This document shows, one piece after another, positions 3,849-8,664 of a stretch of 8,664 nucleotides of DNA. The position numbers were made by a program, and so were the translations under genes. The stretch covers positions 26,864 through 35,527 of the forward strand of contig JACPFZ010000010.1 in the NCBI GenBank assembly GCA_016182725.1, read 5' to 3'. The notes beneath the pieces are model-generated. The model did no database searches and was not told the origin of the DNA. It worked only from the letters and a program-made list of their open reading frames with translations. Source of the stretch: Candidatus Gottesmanbacteria bacterium (GTDB taxonomy: Bacteria > Patescibacteriota > Microgenomatia > UBA10105 > UBA927). The stretch's first letter is position 1; every line of letters starts with the position of its first letter.

Positions 3849-6392
3849 ATGAACATCGGCAGGATTCAACCATCAGAAATTGTCCATGAAATGCAAAAGT
3901 CGTACCTCGACTACGCCATGTCCGTCATTGTGGCGCGAGCTCTTCCGGACGTCAGGGACGGATTAAAACCAGTTCACCGCAGGATTCTCTACGCTATGCA
4001 TCAGCTGGGACTCACTCACAGTGCCAAATACACCAAAAGCGCCAAGGTGGTCGGAGAAGTCCTGGGAAAGTACCACCCCCATGGCGATGCACCGGTCTAC
4101 GAAGCGCTGGTGCGCTTGGCGCAGGATTTTTCCATGCGCTACCCGCTGGTGGACGGCCAGGGAAACTACGGATCTATTGACGGCGATCCGCCGGCAGCCA
4201 TGCGGTATACCGAGTGCCGACTTGCTGCCATTGCTGGAGAAATGATGCTGGATATTGAAAAAGAAACCGTCAATTTTATCCCCAATTTCGACGGCACCAC
4301 TCCTGAGCCCACGTATTTACCTGCCAAACTTCCCAATTTGCTGTTGATGGGATCCGAAGGCATCGCAGTCGGCATGGCCACAAAGATCCCTCCCCACAAC
4401 CTTTCTGAAGTTGTCGACGCGTTGGTATTTATGATTGGAAAAGCGACAATCAGGAAACAAGACAGTAAGACAATAAGACCGAAAGACAATAAGACTCTTA
4501 CTGTCTTACCGTCTGACACTCTTACTGTCTCGTATGATGTTTCTCTTGATGATCTCATGGGCTTTATTCAGGGCCCGGATTTCCCCACCGCAGGAGCAAT
4601 CTATGACATCGAAGAAATCAAAGCCGCCTATGGCACCGGCAAAGGGAAAATTGTCATGCGCGGGAAAGCCGAGATTGAAGATATTGGCCAGGGAAAATCT
4701 GCTATCGCCATTACCGAACTTCCGTATCAAGTCAACAAAGCCCTTCTGGTTGCTAAAATCGCCGATTTGGTTAAAGAGAAAAAAATCGAAGGCATTTCCG
4801 ATCTTCGCGACGAATCCGATCGTCGGGGGATACGTGTGTATATCGAGCTCAAGCGTGATGCGCGGCCCAAACAAGTCCTCAATAATTTATATAAACACAC
4901 CACGCTCCAAACTACCTTCCCGGTCAACATAGTAGCGCTCGTTGATGATACGCCGCAAACACTAAGCCTCAAAACGATTTTGGAAGAATATCTCAAACAC
5001 CGTCTTGAGGTAGTAAAAAGACGAAGTGAGTTTGAACTGAAAGAGGCAAAAGCCCGAGAACATATTTTAGAAGGATTAAAAATCGCCGTTGACCACATAG
5101 ACGAAGTCATTTCCATTATCAAAAAAAGCAAAGATGCCGACGAAGCCAAACAGAAACTCATGAGTCGCTTTGGCCTTTCGGATATTCAGGCAACGGCGAT
5201 TTTGGACATGCAACTTAGGCGTCTTGCGGCGTTGGAACGGCAAAAAATTGAAGACGAACTTGCCATGATCCGCGAAACCATCGCCTATTTAACGGACCTT
5301 CTGGCGCACCCGGAAAAAATGCTCAACGTGATTAAAGACGAACTCGTCAAACTCAAAGACCGCTACGGCGACAGTCGAAAAACGCGCGTCTTCAAAAGTA
5401 AAATCGGCGAGTTTAGCGAAGAGCAGCTGATTGCCAACGAAGATACGATTATCACGATGAGCAATACCGGCTACATCAAGCGCGTTCCCCGAAGTGCATT
5501 CAAAATGCAGGAGCGCGGCGGCAAAGGCGTGATCGGCATGACGACCAAAGAAGAAGATGGCATTGATATGCTCGTGTCTGCGCAGACCCATGACAATATG
5601 CTTTTTTTTACCGACCGCGGCCGCGTCTATCAGGTGCGCGTGTGGGACATACCAGAGGCGAGTCGTCAAGCCAAAGGCCAGGCAGTGGTCAACCTTATTA
5701 ATATTGAATCCGGCGAACGCGTCACGTCAGTCTTAACGTATAGTTTGAAGCGCACGGAACAAAAAGAACAAGGCACGTCCTTTATTGTCATGTCTACAAA
5801 AAATGGCACCGTGAAAAAAACAAAAGTATCGGAATACGAAAACATACGAAGGAGTGGCTTGGTTGCCATAAAACTCGAGCCTGGCGATGAGCTTTCCTGG
5901 GCGAAATTAAGTTCAGGGAGCGATGACATCTTGTTGGTTTCCCACGTTGGGAAATCCATCCGATTTGGTGAAGGGGAAGTGCGACCAACAGCCCGCGATA
6001 CCATGGGCGTGCGGGGCATGCTCATCCACCCGGGTGATTACATTGTGAGCATGGATATCATCAATGAAGAAACCAAAAAAGCCGACTTTCTCACGGTGAT
6101 GGAGAAGGGGATTGGCAAAAAAACAGCGATGAAGGATTTTCCCCGCCAGAGGCGGGGTGGCCAGGGAGTGAAAGTTGCCGAAGTCAAAGACAAAACCGGT
6201 AAGGTCGTCGTTTCTCAAATCGTTCCGGCAGCATGCGACAGCGTTATTGTAACCTCAAGCAAAGGACAGGTGGTAAAACTTGACCTTCATTCCGTTCCAC
6301 GCCTGGGCCGGGCAACCAGCGGCGTCATCCTCATGCGGTTTACGAACAAAAATGATACGATCGCCGCAGCAACGTGTTTAGCAAAATCATAA
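3849..6392 (+). CDS. gyrA: DNA gyrase subunit A
   Basis: An 847-residue breakage-reunion and DNA-wrapping subunit. The catalytic tyrosine is Y120 (MRYTECRL). The quinolone region reads HPHGDAPVYEALVRLAQ: A81 and E85 stand where E. coli has S83 and D87. The blade-1 GyrA box is QERGGKG (554-560), which marks a gyrase rather than topoisomerase IV; a second box-like QRRGGQG is at 767-773. Between MIGKA and VSLDDLM, where E. coli GyrA has only a few residues, about 27-30 extra residues (about 200-228) come from an in-frame palindromic insertion. The start MNIGRIQPSEIVHEMQ fits GyrA N-termini. It has no Shine-Dalgarno site, so expression may depend on coupling to ppa. The last codons are mirrored by a ghost tail about 500 bp downstream. 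Confidence 0.97.
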   Translation: MNIGRIQPSEIVHEMQKSYLDYAMSVIVARALPDVRDGLKPVHRRILYAMHQLGLTHSAKYTKSAKVVGEVLGKYHPHGDAPVYEALVRLAQDFSMRYPLVDGQGNYGSIDGDPPAAMRYTECRLAAIAGEMMLDIEKETVNFIPNFDGTTPEPTYLPAKLPNLLLMGSEGIAVGMATKIPPHNLSEVVDALVFMIGKATIRKQDSKTIRPKDNKTLTVLPSDTLTVSYDVSLDDLMGFIQGPDFPTAGAIYDIEEIKAAYGTGKGKIVMRGKAEIEDIGQGKSAIAITELPYQVNKALLVAKIADLVKEKKIEGISDLRDESDRRGIRVYIELKRDARPKQVLNNLYKHTTLQTTFPVNIVALVDDTPQTLSLKTILEEYLKHRLEVVKRRSEFELKEAKAREHILEGLKIAVDHIDEVISIIKKSKDADEAKQKLMSRFGLSDIQATAILDMQLRRLAALERQKIEDELAMIRETIAYLTDLLAHPEKMLNVIKDELVKLKDRYGDSRKTRVFKSKIGEFSEEQLIANEDTIITMSNTGYIKRVPRSAFKMQERGGKGVIGMTTKEEDGIDMLVSAQTHDNMLFFTDRGRVYQVRVWDIPEASRQAKGQAVVNLINIESGERVTSVLTYSLKRTEQKEQGTSFIVMSTKNGTVKKTKVSEYENIRRSGLVAIKLEPGDELSWAKLSSGSDDILLVSHVGKSIRFGEGEVRPTARDTMGVRGMLIHPGDYIVSMDIINEETKKADFLTVMEKGIGKKTAMKDFPRQRRGGQGVKVAEVKDKTGKVVVSQIVPAACDSVIVTSSKGQVVKLDLHSVPRLGRATSGVILMRFTNKNDTIAAATCLAKS
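4459..4531. repeat. 73-bp palindromic octamer element inserted in gyrA
   Basis: The left arm is four tandem 8-mers from 4461: GACAGTAA, GACAATAA, GACCGAAA, GACAATAA. The right arm carries the complement as units ending in GTCTTA or CTCTTA up to about 4531. The 12-bp arms 4459-4470 and 4496-4507 are perfect complements, and TCTTACTGTC recurs at 4520-4529. It is centred near 4495. It is read through in the gyrA frame without a stop. It resembles in principle the in-gene palindromic elements of Rickettsia, but the sequence is different. Confidence 0.8.
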
Positions 6393-6394
6393 AA

Positions 6395-6799
6395 ATGACC
6401 ACTTACATCGATAAATTGGCTTTTATCTTCATTAAGAATAACAAAGTATTGGTGACGTTAACTAAAGGCAAAGATACATGGTATATTCCGGGCGGCAAAC
6501 GTGAGACGGGAGAGTCTGACGAGCAAGCACTCACACGAGAAGTCAAAGAAGAATTAACTGTGAATCTCATTCCTGACACCATAAAAAAATACGGCGTCTT
6601 CGAGGCGGCGGCACATGGAAAACCAGAAGGAACATTTGTCCACATGACCTGCTATACTGCGAATTTCACTGGAAATCTCAAACTAAGTGCTGAAATCGAA
6701 AACTTAGATTTTTTCACTTATGCACAGAAATCATTAACTTCCGCAGTCGACCACCTCATCTTTGATGATCTCAAAAAGAAAAACTTGATCACCTCATAA
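6395..6799 (+). CDS. Nudix hydrolase
   Basis: A 134-residue single-domain protein. The Nudix box spans residues 34-56: G34, E40, R48-E49, E52-E53, following the GX5EX7REUXEEXGU pattern except that T55 replaces the usual glycine. The acidic residues bind Mg2+; the family hydrolyses nucleoside diphosphates linked to another group. The beta-strand start (YIDKLAFIFIKNNKVLV) and TWYIPGG before the box are standard. The substrate cannot be told; nucleotide-pool cleaning such as 8-oxo-dGTP is only a possibility. The ATG is 2 bp after the gyrA stop and there is no Shine-Dalgarno site, so reinitiation coupled to gyrA is likely. A GTG at 6374 would add seven residues inside gyrA and is less likely. Confidence 0.9.
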   Translation: MTTYIDKLAFIFIKNNKVLVTLTKGKDTWYIPGGKRETGESDEQALTREVKEELTVNLIPDTIKKYGVFEAAAHGKPEGTFVHMTCYTANFTGNLKLSAEIENLDFFTYAQKSLTSAVDHLIFDDLKKKNLITS

Positions 6800-6819
6800 A
6801 GAATATAAATATCTAAATA

Positions 6820-6836
6820 TCCACCCCGGGGGTGGA
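6820..6836. repeat. 17-bp GC-rich palindrome after the Nudix gene
   Basis: TCCACCCC (6820-6827), a single central G, and GGGGTGGA (6829-6836) form a perfect inverted repeat in AT-rich surroundings. A one-base loop cannot fold fully as RNA and no T tract follows, so a terminator is unlikely. A protein site or a dispersed REP-like repeat fits better. Confidence 0.55.
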
Positions 6837-6849
6837 AAGTGGAACTCTG

Positions 6850-6896
6850 CCGACCAATATGATACCATAGCCGCAGCAACGTACCTTTCCGGCTAA
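6850..6896 (+). pseudogene. Ghost copy of the gyrA 3' end
   Basis: The codons at 6861-6896 read D T I A A A T Y L S G stop; gyrA ends D T I A A A T C L A K S stop (6354-6392). Over the first 21 bases 19 are identical, and the two differences are synonymous (ACG/ACC, ATC/ATA). Similarity reaches back a few codons (ADQY against TNKN). There is no start or longer frame. It looks like the tail of a related gyrA allele stranded behind the Nudix gene. Confidence 0.6.
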
Positions 6897-6909
6897 TCGC
6901 GTCATCTAT

Positions 6910-7338
6910 ATGCCTCCATACGAACGAGTCATCCGTGACGGACCGCATCGCGAATATACATCATGGCCTCAAGATTCAAGACCTCTGTTGTCCCCAGGAG
7001 GGGATATTACGAATTGGACAGTCTATGAAAAACATTTAAAAAAAGGGGAAACGTTCTACATGCTCAATACTGCACATGTTCGCAGTTTTCTTCCCACCAT
7101 CCCCGGACTAACGGGCGAACACATACGAAAAGAGTATGAAAGCATGGAACAAAGCGATTCCCCACCCAAACAGCGACACGATATGGACAAACGTGTTATT
7201 GACGTATACTTTCACATGCAAAAAGAGCCGTACGAAGTGCGGTTTCTCCCACTTCTGAACAAAGACGGAAGTACCGCACCCGAAAGTTTTCTCGCCTTCC
7301 CCATTGCCGTCTCCCGTCTTTCTCAACCTCCCACGTGA
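6910..7338 (+). CDS. Hypothetical protein, 142 residues
   Basis: I do not recognise a family. Codon use looks coding and the frame fills the gap between the gyrA ghost tail and the next gene. The protein is soluble in appearance, with no signal peptide or membrane segment, and is rich in H, P and aromatic residues. Visible segments: a short polar start (ERVIRDGPHREYTSW), a probable small fold around WTVYEKHLKKGETFYML (about 36-52), a charged stretch with EHIRKEYESMEQ (69-80), a PP-containing linker, and a beta-like VIDVYFHMQKEPYEVRFLPLL (outline, about 95-116). The start lacks a Shine-Dalgarno site and a clear promoter. The stop (TGA) overlaps a GTG in the frame of the following gene, which hints at co-transcription. 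Confidence 0.6.
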   Translation: MPPYERVIRDGPHREYTSWPQDSRPLLSPGGDITNWTVYEKHLKKGETFYMLNTAHVRSFLPTIPGLTGEHIRKEYESMEQSDSPPKQRHDMDKRVIDVYFHMQKEPYEVRFLPLLNKDGSTAPESFLAFPIAVSRLSQPPT

Positions 7339-7348
7339 CACGGGAGGT
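7326..7348. repeat. 7-bp inverted repeat over the stop of the 142-residue gene
   Basis: ACCTCCC (7326-7332) and GGGAGGT (7342-7348) are perfect complements with a 9-base loop that holds the TGA stop. It is GC-rich enough to form a stable hairpin, but no T tract follows. The downstream sequence contains the start region of the next gene. Confidence 0.4.
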
Positions 7349-7380
7349 GAGGGGCCTATCGCACAGAGCACTCCTTCTTG

Positions 7381-7386
7381 TATACT
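7381..7386 (+). promoter_or_regulatory. Candidate -10 element of the secreted-protein gene
   Basis: TATACT (5 of 6) ends eight bases before the ATG at 7395, so the predicted +1 is within two bases of the start codon. No good -35 is visible 16-18 bp upstream. Its position supports 7395 rather than the GTG at 7335 as the start. Confidence 0.35.
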
Positions 7387-7394
7387 CAAGATAC

Positions 7395-8177
7395 ATGCAT
7401 GCCATGATTATTTTTCTTACCCTCATATTTTTTTCCTCTGCCTTCATCCAACCTGCGGCTGCCTATCAACCGGTGATTGAAGTTCGCGGAGGAGAAGATG
7501 CCGCCACTTCATCTGACCCGTATGAACTGTATGGATCGGCAATGGTGCTGGGCGATCCCACGTTTGCGTCTTATGGCGTATTCGGAAAACTGGACGCAGG
7601 AGAGGGAGTAGACCTGTATGTATTTACTGCCCAACATGAAGACACGATCCCCATAGGGCTCAACATACCTGCTAAAGAGCAGTATGCCCGGTTCCGTCCG
7701 ACACTGACGATCATCGGACCGTATGTCGCAAACGGCGCCAAAAACCAAAGTCCGATGGTCATTCCCGTCGGGTTGGAGTCCGTCACATCAGGAGTACAAA
7801 AAACGACGACGTATGATGGGTGGAGCCTGCAAACCGTGTACCGTGGAGCATCACAAACCGTGCGCGTTCTGCCCGGCGTATCCTACTACCTGGCAGTCGT
7901 GGATCCTGACCATCTCGGCGGACCATATATACTGCGACTAGGAAGTAAAAAAAACTGGCGGGGAAGCGTCAAAGATACGGGAACACCGGTGGATGTCAAT
8001 ACGCTGGTATTTGAAGGGTATCCCGCTCGCCTTGCAAATACCCCATCACCATTTGAAAAACAGCTTCTGACAGAACAAAAAACGCCCTTCCAAACATTCG
8101 ATAGCAAACTTCGCCTCTGGAGTGATCTTTTTTTCTTTTATGTCAATCGCCTCGTTGGCCTGATCACCAATCAGTAA
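7395..8177 (+). CDS. Secreted beta-rich protein, possible PPC-like fold
   Basis: 260 residues from the ATG at 7395. A signal peptide is clear: hydrophobic residues 4-18 (MIIFLTLIFFSSAFI) and a likely signal peptidase I site after AAA at 21-23. The mature part has no cysteine and no lipobox. It alternates beta-type strands: SYGVFGKLDAGEGVDLYVFTA (outline, 59-79), RPTLTIIGPYV (101-111), SQTVRVLPGVSYYLAVVD (153-170), GPYILRLG (177-184). The last part resembles the closing strands of pre-peptidase C-terminal (PPC) beta-sandwich domains, but this is a weak visual match. A hydrophobic C-terminal stretch (LFFFYVNRLVGLI) could touch a membrane. It is probably an extracellular binding or accessory domain. 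An in-frame GTG at 7335 would add 20 residues and overlap the previous stop. Confidence 0.75.
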   Translation: MHAMIIFLTLIFFSSAFIQPAAAYQPVIEVRGGEDAATSSDPYELYGSAMVLGDPTFASYGVFGKLDAGEGVDLYVFTAQHEDTIPIGLNIPAKEQYARFRPTLTIIGPYVANGAKNQSPMVIPVGLESVTSGVQKTTTYDGWSLQTVYRGASQTVRVLPGVSYYLAVVDPDHLGGPYILRLGSKKNWRGSVKDTGTPVDVNTLVFEGYPARLANTPSPFEKQLLTEQKTPFQTFDSKLRLWSDLFFFYVNRLVGLITNQ

Positions 8178-8190
8178 CACCTATCCGAGA

Positions 8191-8199
8191 TGGTATAAT
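8191..8199 (+). promoter_or_regulatory. Extended -10 promoter of folD, leaderless
   Basis: TGGTATAAT is a perfect extended -10 (TGN plus TATAAT). Seven bases separate it from the ATG at 8207, so transcription should start at the start codon or one base before. No -35 is needed or seen. Confidence 0.7.
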
Positions 8200-8206
8200 A
8201 AAGCCC

Positions 8207-8664
8207 ATGAAAATTGATGGAAGGAGAATCGCTGAGGGCATTCTTGCCTCCCTCAAAAAAGACGTGAATCTTCTCAAAGAAAAAGATGTGACGCCGACAC
8301 TCGCGATTATTTTAGTCGGTGATGATCCGGCGTCGGTATCGTTTATTCGGCAAAAACGGATAGCTGCTGAAAAAATCGGAGCAAACCTCACATCAGACCA
8401 ACTGCCAATCTCTACCACAACTAAAGTGCTTAAGGAACGTATGGAAAACTATAATAAAGACCCTGATATCCATGGCATTATCATTCAACGGCCGCTCCCG
8501 AAAGATTCTCCAATTGACCGGAACATTCTTTTAACTGTTTCTCCCCAAAAAGACGTCGATGGTTTTGTGCCCAATTCTTCGTTTCATGCGCCGGTTGCTG
8601 ATGCGGTATTTACCCTGCTTGAAAAAATTCATACGACAGCGAAGGATAAAAATATCGTCATCAT
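8207..8664 (+). CDS. folD: Bifunctional FolD (methylene-THF dehydrogenase/cyclohydrolase), N-terminal part
   Basis: The first 152 codons; the gene runs off the window end just before the usual VVIGRS segment. FolD interconverts methylene-, methenyl- and formyl-tetrahydrofolate in the cytoplasm for purine, formyl-Met and thymidylate synthesis. Visible signatures: LAIILVGDDPAS (32-43), catalytic lysine K50 in FIRQKRIAAEKIG, Q94 in IIIQRPLP, and KDVDGF (115-120) with the conserved aspartates. Deviations: F46 replaces the conserved active-site tyrosine of the YVxxK motif. The segment after KDVDGF is short, and PVADAV stands where PCTPxG is usual. Divergent FolD proteins occur in CPR, so the gene is probably functional, with uncertain activity balance. 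The NAD(P)-binding half is outside the window. Confidence 0.92.
   Translation, partial: MKIDGRRIAEGILASLKKDVNLLKEKDVTPTLAIILVGDDPASVSFIRQKRIAAEKIGANLTSDQLPISTTTKVLKERMENYNKDPDIHGIIIQRPLPKDSPIDRNILLTVSPQKDVDGFVPNSSFHAPVADAVFTLLEKIHTTAKDKNIVI

Noticed and set aside
4459..4531. CRISPR-like array of short repeats
   Set aside because: Units are 8 bp, contiguous and inverted around a centre, with no spacers, and lie inside the gyrA frame.
6137..6157. Perfect CCCCGCC/GGCGGGG hairpin in gyrA
   Set aside because: It encodes the RQRRGG box, has no T tract after it, and is best explained by the coding sequence.

Overview
The window looks like a chromosomal segment of an uncultured Candidate Phyla Radiation (Patescibacteria) bacterium, possibly Microgenomates-like. 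This is inference: there is no rRNA. It rests on short intergenic gaps, housekeeping genes mixed with orphan proteins, a K/E-rich small protein with FPTK repeats of a type I associate with CPR genomes, an atypical FolD, and start sites mostly without a Shine-Dalgarno sequence. Standard code 11 fits: glycines in the gyrase genes use GGN, and TGA serves as a stop.

Layout. 1-442: the end of a HigB/RelE (Gp49-like) toxin and its HigA/Xre antitoxin, then a probable terminator. 569-1108, minus strand: a 90-residue hypothetical protein and a 45-residue small ORF whose frame continues past a TGA. 1150-1190: overlapping divergent promoters. 1234-6799, plus strand: gyrB, ppa (soluble pyrophosphatase), gyrA and a Nudix hydrolase that starts 2 bp after the gyrA stop. 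6910-8177: an unrecognised 142-residue protein and a secreted, cysteine-free beta-rich protein. 8207-end: the first 152 codons of a divergent folD with an extended -10 promoter placed for a leaderless mRNA.

How the genes relate. GyrB and GyrA form the DNA gyrase heterotetramer. The pyrophosphatase pulls nucleic-acid synthesis forward, and the Nudix enzyme probably cleans up nucleotides. HigBA is an independent stress or addiction module. FolD belongs to one-carbon metabolism.

The most unusual content is structural. (i) gyrB and gyrA are each followed by a ghost of their own C-terminal coding sequence, encoding the same residues with partly different codons: KSATLDI-stop at 3239-3262 and DTIAAAT at 6861-6881. 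This points to allele replacement scars, or to assembly chimerism. (ii) A 73-bp palindrome built of 8-bp units (GACARTAA and its complement) is inserted in frame in gyrA. The one unit that would place TAA in frame is the diverged one. (iii) Codon use shifts inside gyrB near the TOPRIM border. (iv) At least three genes have promoters whose predicted +1 falls on the start codon. Several other hairpins and palindromes sit at gene boundaries.
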